A stretch of DNA of 38,563 nucleotides from an uncultured bacterium (GTDB lineage: Bacteria; Muiribacteriota; Ozemobacteria; Ozemobacterales; Ozemobacteraceae): positions 1 to 38,563 of the forward strand of contig ONIU01000073.1 in NCBI GenBank assembly GCA_900317935.1, in the 5' to 3' direction. Below the pieces are notes generated by a model that had not been told where the DNA came from, did no database searches, and was given only the letters and a program-made list of their open reading frames with translations. Shown here piece by piece: positions 15,573-24,042 of the stretch; the first letter of the stretch is position 1, and each line of letters opens with the position of its first letter. Both the position numbers and the translations under genes were made by a program.

Positions 15573-15792
15573 TAACTTATTGCTGATAAATTGCTAAAAA
15601 AAAGAATAAAAGATATAGATTTGTTATTATTTGAAATAATTACAATATAGTAATTTATATTCGTTTAACAATACGTCAGTTTTATTCTTTTTAACTATAT
15701 CTTCTTTACAAATATTTTTATATCTCTGTACATATACTAGTGCAATTAATAATTCATCTAAAGTTTTTCTTATAATCATGTAGAGGACTTAA

Positions 15793-16524
15793 ATGAAAAA
15801 AATTTTTTTATTAACTATATTTTTATTACTTACGTTAAATACGACTCTTTTAGCTTTTGAAACTGATTTATATAAAGTTAACGATAACGGGTGGAAACAT
15901 AAAGAAGATTCCGGTCTCTTAATATTTACCCAGGAAAACTCAAAAGAATTTATAGACCCAGAAACCAAACAAAAAGCAGATTCAGACATATATATAATAC
16001 TAAGAACACTTGATTTTAATGAATTAACCCCTGACGATTACAACCCTAATAACGTAGAAGAATTCAAAAAAAAGTTTCAAGATTATTATACAAGAAGTAT
16101 TAAAAATCAAAAAAATCAAATTCTAAAAAATATAGAAAAAGAATTTCCATGGCTCGGTAAAGAATATCTAGAAAAAAAAGTAAACAAAAGATTTGAAAGA
16201 TGCATAATCAATTCTTGTTCCGTTAAATCAATAGGGAAGTTCAAAAGCTATTTTATTGATTTTTACAATGAAAACTTTAATGTAAAATACTATTCGCTTC
16301 ATACGATGAATCATAGATACCAAATACAGCTTTATTACCATAAAGATGTTGCTGAGGATGATTTAAAGCCGGCTATGAAATTTATAAACTCTTTTGAACC
16401 CAAAGATATAGCTCCAACAAAACTTAATGAGTTTTTATATGGAAATGGATTAAAATTTACTTTAGCAATATTATTATTACTAGCATTTTTGATTTTTAGG
16501 TTTTTTAATTCAAAAAGAACATAA
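15793..16524 (+). CDS. Exported, C-terminally anchored hypothetical protein
   Basis: A 243-residue protein with a signal peptide (1-20, ending LLAFE), an extracytoplasmic domain of about 190 residues rich in Lys, Asn, Tyr and Phe, and a C-terminal membrane helix (about 218-236) followed by FFNSKRT. Two cysteines (CIINSC) lie near the middle and could form a disulfide. I do not recognise the family. The gene is very AT-rich, like its right neighbour, which may mean recent acquisition or weak constraint. It is divergent from the peptide operon with a 273-bp gap. A weak purine site (AGAGGA) precedes ATG 15793. Confidence 0.7.
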   Translation: MKKIFLLTIFLLLTLNTTLLAFETDLYKVNDNGWKHKEDSGLLIFTQENSKEFIDPETKQKADSDIYIILRTLDFNELTPDDYNPNNVEEFKKKFQDYYTRSIKNQKNQILKNIEKEFPWLGKEYLEKKVNKRFERCIINSCSVKSIGKFKSYFIDFYNENFNVKYYSLHTMNHRYQIQLYYHKDVAEDDLKPAMKFINSFEPKDIAPTKLNEFLYGNGLKFTLAILLLLAFLIFRFFNSKRT

Positions 16525-16568
16525 AAGAATATAGTTTGCCTTTACCTAGTGGAATTTCCAAATACTTA

Positions 16569-16597
16569 TTGTCATAAAATCCTTATTTTATTATAAT
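16569..16597 (+). promoter_or_regulatory. Sigma-70-type promoter of the FecR-like gene
   Basis: TTGTCA (16569-16574), 17-bp spacer, TATAAT (16592-16597), then AAGGAG before ATG 16623. Confidence 0.65.
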
Positions 16598-16622
16598 CAA
16601 TAATCCAAATAAGGAGATAAAC

Positions 16623-17228
16623 ATGATTAAACATAATAACAAACTAAACTTTAGTCTTTTAATATTTATTATATTTTCTATAACAGCAATTTGTTTTGAT
16701 AATTCAAAATCTTACGCACAAACAGAGCTACAAACAATAGAATCAATCGAATACGAAGGCAACGTAGAATATAAAACAGCTGAAGAATGGCTTCCGTTAA
16801 AAGAAAAAGGCACAGATATCAGCGGAGAATTAATGCTTAAAACAAACGAAGACTCAACGGCAAAATTACAAATGCCCTTCGATAACCTAATAAAAATGTA
16901 TCCGTCAACAATAGCAAAATCAACCAATTCAAACTTTAATTTAATACATGGAGAAATATCAACAGCAATATCGTTATCAGGAAGAGCACGTTTGGAAATA
17001 CGGGTTTCAAACGTAAAAATAATTGGTCAATCAGGTTTATTCAAAGTTTTATATAATCAAGAAAAAGATTTAGGTGAAGTAATAGTTAAAAATGGATTAA
17101 TAGAGGTATATAATACCAATGAAAACAGCAAACCAATTAAGTTATCTGGTTTTTACAAAATAAGTTTTGAAAAAGGTAATATTCAGAAACCTACTCAAGC
17201 AAGTGTAATTCAATATGATTGGCATTAA
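16623..17228 (+). CDS. FecR-like domain exported protein
   Basis: A 201-residue protein with a signal peptide (hydrophobic 10-28, likely cut after SYA|QT). A domain of the FecR type follows: IESIEYEGNVEYKTAEEWLP then LKEKGTDI..GELMLKTNED, IKMYPSTIAK, LIHGEIS, and VKIIGQSGLFKVLY with GEVIVKNGLIEVYN. FecR domains of this stand-alone kind bind or sense at the cell surface; no sigma factor or anti-sigma helix is present, so the classical FecR signalling role does not apply. AAGGAG lies 6 nt before ATG 16623 behind a strong promoter. Function unknown. Confidence 0.72.
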   Translation: MIKHNNKLNFSLLIFIIFSITAICFDNSKSYAQTELQTIESIEYEGNVEYKTAEEWLPLKEKGTDISGELMLKTNEDSTAKLQMPFDNLIKMYPSTIAKSTNSNFNLIHGEISTAISLSGRARLEIRVSNVKIIGQSGLFKVLYNQEKDLGEVIVKNGLIEVYNTNENSKPIKLSGFYKISFEKGNIQKPTQASVIQYDWH

Positions 17229-17261
17229 GCCAAAATCAAAAGCATATTTTTTATAAAATAA

Positions 17262-17270
17262 TGCTATAAT
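17262..17270 (+). promoter_or_regulatory. Extended -10 promoter of the epimerase gene
   Basis: TGCTATAAT is an extended -10 box (TGnTATAAT) 28 bp before ATG 17299; no good -35 is visible. GGGA at 17286-17289 is the likely ribosome site. Confidence 0.5.
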
Positions 17271-17298
17271 AGCGCAAATAAAAAAGGGAATATTTTAT

Positions 17299-18306
17299 AT
17301 GAATATATTAGTAACAGGTGCAGCAGGTTTTATAGGTTTTCATCTTTGTCAGGCTTTGTTGAAAAAAGGATACAAAATAGTCGGTTTTGACAATATTAAC
17401 GATTATTATGATACAAAACTAAAACAAGACAGACTGGCAATTCTTCAAAAAGATTCAAACTTTACTTTTATAAAAGCTGATTTGGCTGACAAAGAAAAAG
17501 TTAACAAAGCTTTTGATGAAACAAACTTTGACAGAGTAATAAATCTAGGCGCCCAAGCCGGTGTGAGATACAGTCTGCAAAATCCTGATACTTATATAAA
17601 TTCAAATATAGTCGGCTTTTTAAACATACTTGAAGCCTGCCGTCACCATAAAACCGCTCATCTAGTCTATGCATCTTCAAGTTCTGTGTATGGAATGAAT
17701 ACTTCTATGCCATTTTCTGTTCACGACAACGTAGACCATCCGGTCTCACTTTATGCAGCCACAAAAAAATCAAATGAACTTATGGCTCATACCTATTCAC
17801 ATCTTTTCGGATTACCCACAACAGGTCTCAGATTCTTCACAGTTTACGGTCCCTGGGGCAGACCAGATATGGCTCCATTTTTGTTTACCAGTGCCATATT
17901 AGAAGGCAGACCAATAAAAGTATTCAACAATGGTCATATGAAAAGAGATTTTACTTTCGTAGATGATATAGTCGAAGGCGTAGTAAGAGTTGCAGACCTA
18001 ATTCCTCAAAGCAATTCTGAATTTGACACTACAAATCCTGACCCCAGCACAAGCAAAGCTCCTTATAAAATTTATAACATTGGAAACAACCAGCCTGTTG
18101 AACTGCTTAAATTTATTGAAACCATAGAAGAAAAATGCGGCAAGAAAGCAGAAAAAATCTTCATGCCAATGCAAGCCGGAGATGTTGTTGCAACCTATGC
18201 GGATGTAAGCGATTTAATGAAGGATACTGGCTTTTCACCAGCAACTCCGTTAGAAGTCGGTATAGGAAAATTTGTTGACTGGTATAGAGACTATTATAAA
18301 ATCTGA
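17299..18306 (+). CDS. NAD-dependent epimerase, UDP-glucuronate 4-epimerase type
   Basis: A 335-residue short-chain dehydrogenase of the extended type, probably interconverting UDP-glucuronate and UDP-galacturonate for surface polysaccharide. NAD-binding GAAGFIG is at 7-13, [16 protein letters not shown] is typical of the GlcA epimerase group, SSSSVYG is at 126-132 and the catalytic Y152-x3-K156 in [28 protein letters not shown] is the substrate-site segment of this subgroup. Length fits the family (about 335). Downstream is a hairpin shared with the convergent barrel gene. CapI/LspL-like enzymes are the closest named relatives; related UDP-glucose epimerases are less likely given the PWGRPDMA motif. 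Confidence 0.9.
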   Translation: MNILVTGAAGFIGFHLCQALLKKGYKIVGFDNINDYYDTKLKQDRLAILQKDSNFTFIKADLADKEKVNKAFDETNFDRVINLGAQAGVRYSLQNPDTYINSNIVGFLNILEACRHHKTAHLVYASSSSVYGMNTSMPFSVHDNVDHPVSLYAATKKSNELMAHTYSHLFGLPTTGLRFFTVYGPWGRPDMAPFLFTSAILEGRPIKVFNNGHMKRDFTFVDDIVEGVVRVADLIPQSNSEFDTTNPDPSTSKAPYKIYNIGNNQPVELLKFIETIEEKCGKKAEKIFMPMQAGDVVATYADVSDLMKDTGFSPATPLEVGIGKFVDWYRDYYKI

Positions 18307-18323
18307 TTTCAAATCAAAACTAT

Positions 18324-18354
18324 TTTCTAAGAGCATTAAATATGCTCTTAGAAA
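18324..18354. terminator. Hairpin between convergent genes, overlapping a stop codon
   Basis: Perfect 13-bp stem TTTCTAAGAGCAT/ATGCTCTTAGAAA with a 5-nt loop. It contains the stop codon (18348-18350) of the minus-strand barrel gene and lies 17 bp after the epimerase stop. The T-runs outside it are short, so it may act as a bidirectional terminator or as a 3'-end stabiliser. Confidence 0.6.
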
Positions 18355-21300
18355 GTTATAACAACCTTAGCATTTGCTACTACAGCGTCGTAAGCATCAC
18401 CAGCATTAGTTTTTGAAGAGTGAACTTTCTTAACTTCTCCGTCTATCATTGTATCGGTTCCTATAAACTGAGAGAAATTAACACCGCCTTCGTAGTATTC
18501 ACCGCTTATTTCAGCATCAATATTCTTGTGATTAGCAAAGAATTTATATCTTTGGTTCTTTGAAGAAGGAGTCAGAGTGACAGCTAAACGTTTTTCCAAT
18601 TCTTCTCTTGGATTCTTCGAGAATATATCATTATGCTGAAGTCCGAATTCCAAAGAGACTTTATTGTTTATTGGTCTTTGTAAATCTAAAATCTTACTCT
18701 TCTTATATTCATCATTATTGTTGTCATAAGTATCGTCTTCATTTGTTTCTTCGTAGGTAGCTTCTAAGATATAACCCTTTGTCATTTCGTGACGAAGCTG
18801 AAAAGACTTGAGCCAGTCTCTTACTTCTGAAACAGAGTCATGATTTACGTTATAACCAGTTTCATATTCTGTAGTAAAACTTAATCTTTCAAGCGGTGTA
18901 TAACGCAGTTCATAAGTCTTTCTATCTGTTTTGGAAATATTCAGACTAGTCTTTTTATCGTCTATATCACGACGACGCCAATCAATATAAGCGGCAAGAT
19001 TTTTAGATAAACGATAATCTGTTGTGCTGTTTATTGTTGTCTTTTCAACAGGATTTTCAAATCTGTTCAAGACCTGATTTTCTTCTAATACAGAAGTAGG
19101 CAGACTCGAAGGAAGAATGTATTGAGTAGGATCCAAAGAGGGGTCTCTTGTAATTTTAGAAGTATTTTCCACTTTGTATTTAAAAGTAGATTTAAAATCA
19201 TCATTAGGTTCATAAACCACTTGAGAATCAGCTAATTTACTGTCTTCACGAGAATTATCAAAATAGTCATCTGCTCTTCTAAACTGGAACTCACCTTTTA
19301 CTGTAAGTTTTGAAGTTGGCTCATAATTCAATGTAAATTCATAATTAGTTGTTTCAGAACGCAAACCTTTTAAAACAATTTCATCATCAACAGTTATACG
19401 AGAAACACCCACAGTCCATGATATTTTATCATCAAGCTGACTGCTCATATTAAAATTCAATTCAATTACTTCTGAATCGGAAGCCACGTTTATATCGTCT
19501 TTATAAGCTATACGTTCAGCCTTGCTTTGAGTCTTAACCTTACCAACCTGACGGTCATAAATAACAGAAGAAGAATCTTTTGTCATATCAGAGTTAATTG
19601 TAGTGCCAAAATCCAAAAATTCTTTGTCTGACTGTCGGCCACTACGAACTTCAAAACGATTTTCGTTGTTTCTTTCCCAAATAAAACCGCCATTATATTT
19701 AACAAAATCTATTTTTGATTTGGCCGGATCATTGTCTATATTAGTCTTAGACTTTTCACCATCAGCAAAACCTCTCCAAACATTATCAAATTTATATGTA
19801 AAATTAGCTTTGCTACTGATAATATCATCAACAAGACCGCGTTCACCCAGTTCAACAACACCATCTTCGCGGCCTATTGTCTTAAATTTGCTATCAACTT
19901 TATCATATGAAGCAGAAGCTTCAATCTTGTTGGTTTTTCCATTAAGTCCAAAACTTGCCGCATGCCCGGTTATTTCTTTGTCTTCATCTGTATTACCAGA
20001 TTTTGTATTAGGATCATACTTAGAAACAGCATATTCACCAGTTACAGAAAAACCTTTTCCAAGTTTCCAATCAATATCGGCTTCATAAACATCATGTCTC
20101 ATAGGAGTTATAGTGCCCGAAGCATTATCAACTTCTGCGCCAGCCTTAGGAGAACTATGATCAAATTCTCTTAACCAGGTTACACCAATAGAACGCCCTT
20201 CGCTCCTGGTATATTCATGTCTGGTTCCAAAAAGATTGCGTGTAAACGCCATATCTTCATCATTAGATTCATATTCAACAACTATCCATCTCGTCATTTC
20301 GATTGGTAAAACAGATTGGCTGAACTTCAAAATACCTTCTTCGTAGTCAATCTGATAGTCGGTTCCTCTTACTAGTTGAATACCATCTATATATACTTTT
20401 TCAGATTCTTGAACTATCGGGGAAACCTGCATTCTGTATTCCTGCTGCTGACCAGCACCTCTGAACTGTTCGCGGCGAGAAAGCCCCTTAGACTGAGTAT
20501 AAAGGAAAGTAGATCTGACTTTGTTATGAAAATAGCCCTGAGCCATAACGCCTCTGACTTCTTTACCATAAAGAGCAAACTTACTGCCTTTTAACGCAAT
20601 CGGGAAATCACCCAAAACAAATTTCCACTTATTCGAATCTATAGTAACAGTAAATTTTCTGTCTTCATCTTCGGTATCATCTAAAACAGCGTGAACAGTA
20701 GATTTTTCATCAATATTACCGTCTATTTCAAGATGTAGACTCTGATTCATTTTAAAGCCAGGGTAACAATCATAATGCTCTGTAGAAAAATGGCTTATAT
20801 CACCAGAAACCTTTGATTTCTTCATATCAAAAGTTTTCGTACCTGAAATTTCAATGTTATGCTTGTCATATTCTTCTTCAGCCTCATCCCAAAAACGCTT
20901 TGCATAACGAATAACCTGAGAAGAAGGCATATCAGGTTTCCCGTCTTTTTTGTTAACATTAACTTTTTCAACGTTTGAAGCATCCGGTATAGCTACTGTA
21001 TCAGCAGTAAGAATGTTCCCGTCCTCATCTTCATCATCAAAGAATTCTTCCACATCCTCATTATCTTCTATAAGAGGAATATCTTCTTCTATTTTCTGAG
21101 GTTTTAACTTTTCAGCAATATTCGCTGTTTCAGGAATCTTTTCGACAACAGTAGAATCCTCATCAACAGCAACAGAATTTGCAGATAATTCAGAATCTGT
21201 TGTTTCAACAACTTCAACTTCTGTCGCACTAGAATCTTCTTCTTCAGAAACAGCCTCGGAATCAATAGACAATGATTCATAATAGTCTTCAGCCTGCATA

Positions 21301-21437
21301 GGAGTTATAAGTATCGGCTCTTGAGCTCTAGCAACAGAAACAGAAAGCAACAGCACTAAAATAGCACAAAGCACGCACCAGTTAATATTACCGCTGCGTC
21401 TTTTCTTATAAAAGGCTATTGCTTTAATTTTTATCAT
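18348..21437 (-). CDS. Large outer-membrane beta-barrel protein, uncharacterised
   Basis: A 1029-residue exported protein. A signal sequence lies at about 20-39 (VLLLSVSVARA|QE). Residues 45-160 form an acidic, low-complexity linker (EEEDSSATEVEVVETTDSEL; VEEFFDDEDEDGNIL). A beta-rich part follows with VYIDGIQLVRGTDYQIDYEE and GILKFSQSVLP, an Ig-like/plug-type segment seen in other large OM proteins. From about 400 on there are many alternating amphipathic strands, and the chain ends AKVVITF with a terminal Phe, the outer-membrane barrel signal. Its start overlaps the xerD stop as ATGA, so it is translationally coupled to xerD. Channel, assembly or adhesion roles are all open. Confidence 0.75.
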   Translation of the reverse strand: MIKIKAIAFYKKRRSGNINWCVLCAILVLLLSVSVARAQEPILITPMQAEDYYESLSIDSEAVSEEEDSSATEVEVVETTDSELSANSVAVDEDSTVVEKIPETANIAEKLKPQKIEEDIPLIEDNEDVEEFFDDEDEDGNILTADTVAIPDASNVEKVNVNKKDGKPDMPSSQVIRYAKRFWDEAEEEYDKHNIEISGTKTFDMKKSKVSGDISHFSTEHYDCYPGFKMNQSLHLEIDGNIDEKSTVHAVLDDTEDEDRKFTVTIDSNKWKFVLGDFPIALKGSKFALYGKEVRGVMAQGYFHNKVRSTFLYTQSKGLSRREQFRGAGQQQEYRMQVSPIVQESEKVYIDGIQLVRGTDYQIDYEEGILKFSQSVLPIEMTRWIVVEYESNDEDMAFTRNLFGTRHEYTRSEGRSIGVTWLREFDHSSPKAGAEVDNASGTITPMRHDVYEADIDWKLGKGFSVTGEYAVSKYDPNTKSGNTDEDKEITGHAASFGLNGKTNKIEASASYDKVDSKFKTIGREDGVVELGERGLVDDIISSKANFTYKFDNVWRGFADGEKSKTNIDNDPAKSKIDFVKYNGGFIWERNNENRFEVRSGRQSDKEFLDFGTTINSDMTKDSSSVIYDRQVGKVKTQSKAERIAYKDDINVASDSEVIELNFNMSSQLDDKISWTVGVSRITVDDEIVLKGLRSETTNYEFTLNYEPTSKLTVKGEFQFRRADDYFDNSREDSKLADSQVVYEPNDDFKSTFKYKVENTSKITRDPSLDPTQYILPSSLPTSVLEENQVLNRFENPVEKTTINSTTDYRLSKNLAAYIDWRRRDIDDKKTSLNISKTDRKTYELRYTPLERLSFTTEYETGYNVNHDSVSEVRDWLKSFQLRHEMTKGYILEATYEETNEDDTYDNNNDEYKKSKILDLQRPINNKVSLEFGLQHNDIFSKNPREELEKRLAVTLTPSSKNQRYKFFANHKNIDAEISGEYYEGGVNFSQFIGTDTMIDGEVKKVHSSKTNAGDAYDAVVANAKVVITF

Positions 21438-22330
21438 TCTCCCCTCGGATGAGTTTTTTTATGAATATTTTTCAAGTCTTTTGTTGTCAGATGTGTATAA
21501 ATCTGTGTTGTAGACACATCAACATGACCTAGAATTTCCTGAACAGCCATTATGCTGGCACCGCCTTCAAGCAAGTGTGTTGCACAAGAATGTCTGAAAA
21601 CGTGGGGCGAAATATCATGACTGATACCAGCCATCAGAGAGTATTTCTTAATAACCTTCCATATTCCCATACGGGAAATTGGCTTTCCATAGGGATTCAA
21701 GAAAAGTGTTCTTTCTGTAATATCTTTGCAGAGTTTCGGACGACTTTTCAGCAAATACTCATCAATAGCAGATAATGCAAAGTTTCCAACAGGAACAACT
21801 CGTTCACGTCCGCCTTTTCCCTCAACGCTAAGAAATTCAGCAACAGTATTCACATCGCCTAACTTTAAACTGATTAATTCAGACTCACGTATACCAGTTG
21901 CATAAAGCAGTTCCAGCATAGCTTTGTCTCTTAATCCTAATATTGTTTTTTCATCAGGTTGTTTCAAAATTCGCTCTATTTCTTCTATTGTCATTACTTT
22001 TGGAAGAGGACGTCCAATCTTTGGGCGCTCCAAAATAGCTGTCGGGTCGAAATCCGTAATTCCTTCACGAAGAAGGAAACGATAGAAACCCTTTAAAGCT
22101 GAGGATTTGCGGGCCATAGAACGCGGAGACAAGCCTTTATCATGCATATGAATAGAAAATCTCTGAAGTAAACCTTCAACAGTGGAATCAATGATGGTTC
22201 TTCCCTGTTCTTTGGCGAAATCAAGCCAATCTTGCAAATCTCTGCGATAGGCTTCCAAAGATTTAGGTCTTAAACCTTTTTCAACTGAAAGATAGTTTAA
22301 AAATTGCTCTAACAGTTCTTCTGCTGACAT
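21434..22330 (-). CDS. xerD: Tyrosine site-specific recombinase XerD/XerC
   Basis: A 298-residue recombinase that resolves chromosome dimers at dif sites with a partner Xer protein. The N-terminal SAM-like domain (1-95) is followed by the catalytic domain with R148 (TGIRESEL), K172 (GKGGRER), H243 and R246 (HVFRHSCATHLL), H269 (ILGHVDVSTTQ) and the nucleophile Y278. These positions are within one residue of E. coli XerD. ERPKIGRPLPKVMT is typical of XerD. It overlaps the barrel gene by 4 bp. XerC cannot be ruled out from this single gene. Confidence 0.92.
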   Translation of the reverse strand: MSAEELLEQFLNYLSVEKGLRPKSLEAYRRDLQDWLDFAKEQGRTIIDSTVEGLLQRFSIHMHDKGLSPRSMARKSSALKGFYRFLLREGITDFDPTAILERPKIGRPLPKVMTIEEIERILKQPDEKTILGLRDKAMLELLYATGIRESELISLKLGDVNTVAEFLSVEGKGGRERVVPVGNFALSAIDEYLLKSRPKLCKDITERTLFLNPYGKPISRMGIWKVIKKYSLMAGISHDISPHVFRHSCATHLLEGGASIMAVQEILGHVDVSTTQIYTHLTTKDLKNIHKKTHPRGE

Positions 22331-22552
22331 GTTTGCTCCTAATTTGCCCTTTTCTAGTTATCCTTTTCCTCTTTTATCGGCTATTATGGCAAATAAATTA
22401 ACTCCCTATTCCTGCAACAATTAAAAAGGCTAAAACGACTACAAAAACTAAATTTCTTTTTTTCGTTAAAGAATAATAGAAAGTTGCCGAATAGATGAGC
22501 TGAAAAAGTGTAAAAGCTTGATTTTAAGACTCTCGAAAGGAACAACAGTTCC

Positions 22553-23989
22553 ATGAAAAAACGGCATAATTCTATAATAACTGTAGCCATGATGCTTCTC
22601 GCAATGGCTCCAGCGGCATTCGGTCAATACAATGACGAATACATGGCTGCTCCTCCACTTAATGAAGACTTCTATATAGAAGATTCAACAAGTGCAGACA
22701 GCAACTGGAATGGCGGTTCTGTCACAACAGGTTATCAGACCTATACAATAAAGAAAGGTGACACATTAGGCTCCATTTCAAAAAAATTCTTTGGTACTAC
22801 CACAAAATGGAAGCTTATTGCTGAAACCAACAACATCAGTAATCCAGCTTCTATTAAAATTGGTCAGGTGTTGGAAATTCCAGCAACCAAACTGGAAAAA
22901 GGGCAGGGCACTCTTATGAGACAGCAGCCTCAAACCAACTACCAAAGTAGCATGTATTCTAACCAGAATTATAATAATAACGGCTATAATTCACCTTTAG
23001 GCTATCCAACTTATCAAGACCCCGTATATCAGCCAATAAGCGCTTACGGCGGAGGAACGATAGGTTCAAGCTATGACGCAATGCCGACGGCTCCAGCTCC
23101 GGATAATTCTGTTACAAATCTTCCACTGCCGCCTGTTACAAGCAATGATGATGCTGTTATTTATTCTGATGCAGGTCTGCCTCAGATTATTCTTCCAGGT
23201 AGCGGAGATAACAGCAAATTCCGCTTAAAAAGCGAAGAAAGAAATGATGTAAGTTTTACTGGGCTAACCGGTCTTATCAACACTTATTCAGCCTTTACAC
23301 TAGGTGAAAACAAATTTTCTACTGCTATTGGATTTATGTGGAACTCTATCGAAAAACGTGAAGGCAATAGATTAGTTGCCGGTGAAGAAGGAGATTTCTA
23401 CAGATTTCCATTCATTCTTACTTATTCAGGGGAAAACTTCGAAGTTGCTTTCGTGCTTCCAGTCGAATCTTACGATGTTTTCGCACCTGTAACCTATAAT
23501 TTCAGAGACGGCACTGATTCTGGTATCGGTGACTGCGAACTTCGTTTCAAGTTCAGTTCTCAAACTGATGAAATGGCAACCTGTATCGGCTTAGGCGCAT
23601 TCTTCCCGACAAGTGATATCGATATCGGCAATGCAGAAACAGACAACGCCTGGGAAATCTTCGGTGGTATTTCAAGTAAACGCAAAGAAGGTGGAAACAT
23701 ACATCTTAACGGCGGTTACAGAGGTTCTAGCAAAGACAACACCGAACATGAAGGTGTATTCATTAATGTAGGTTTTGATTACAAAGCCAATGAATCATTT
23801 ACATTCATCGGTGAAATCAATCATTTCGATGGAACAAACAATGGTAAAAGCACAGACCTCACTCTGGGTATGAGATACTATGTAAAAGATGGAATGTCTC
23901 TAACATTTGCTGCACCAATATCACTGAGCAACGATATGTTCTTCGGTTACGACTACAGACTACAGGGTATGCTTCAATATCACTATTAA
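22553..23989 (+). CDS. LysM-domain protein with C-terminal beta-barrel
   Basis: A 478-residue exported protein. The signal peptide is 1-24 (MLLAMAPAAFG|QY). One LysM peptidoglycan-binding domain spans about 61-110 (TYTIKKGDTLGSISKKFFGT ... IKIGQVLEIP). A Gln/Asn/Tyr/Pro-rich linker (115-215) leads to a beta-rich C-terminal domain of about 250 residues with amphipathic strands, ending LQGMLQYHY with a terminal aromatic, as outer-membrane barrels do. The layout would link outer membrane and peptidoglycan. AAAGGAAC precedes ATG 22553. It stands alone, divergent from xerD and closed by a terminator. Confidence 0.78.
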   Translation: MKKRHNSIITVAMMLLAMAPAAFGQYNDEYMAAPPLNEDFYIEDSTSADSNWNGGSVTTGYQTYTIKKGDTLGSISKKFFGTTTKWKLIAETNNISNPASIKIGQVLEIPATKLEKGQGTLMRQQPQTNYQSSMYSNQNYNNNGYNSPLGYPTYQDPVYQPISAYGGGTIGSSYDAMPTAPAPDNSVTNLPLPPVTSNDDAVIYSDAGLPQIILPGSGDNSKFRLKSEERNDVSFTGLTGLINTYSAFTLGENKFSTAIGFMWNSIEKREGNRLVAGEEGDFYRFPFILTYSGENFEVAFVLPVESYDVFAPVTYNFRDGTDSGIGDCELRFKFSSQTDEMATCIGLGAFFPTSDIDIGNAETDNAWEIFGGISSKRKEGGNIHLNGGYRGSSKDNTEHEGVFINVGFDYKANESFTFIGEINHFDGTNNGKSTDLTLGMRYYVKDGMSLTFAAPISLSNDMFFGYDYRLQGMLQYHY

Positions 23990-24000
23990 GCTAGTATAAA

Positions 24001-24034
24001 AAAAAGCCGCTCTTATTCAGAGCGGCTTTTTTTA
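24001..24034. terminator. Bidirectional Rho-independent terminator
   Basis: AAAAGCCGCTCT/AGAGCGGCTTTT stem with a 5-nt loop, flanked by A and T runs, between the convergent LysM gene and the pilin-type operon. Confidence 0.9.
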
Positions 24035-24042
24035 TGACCTTA

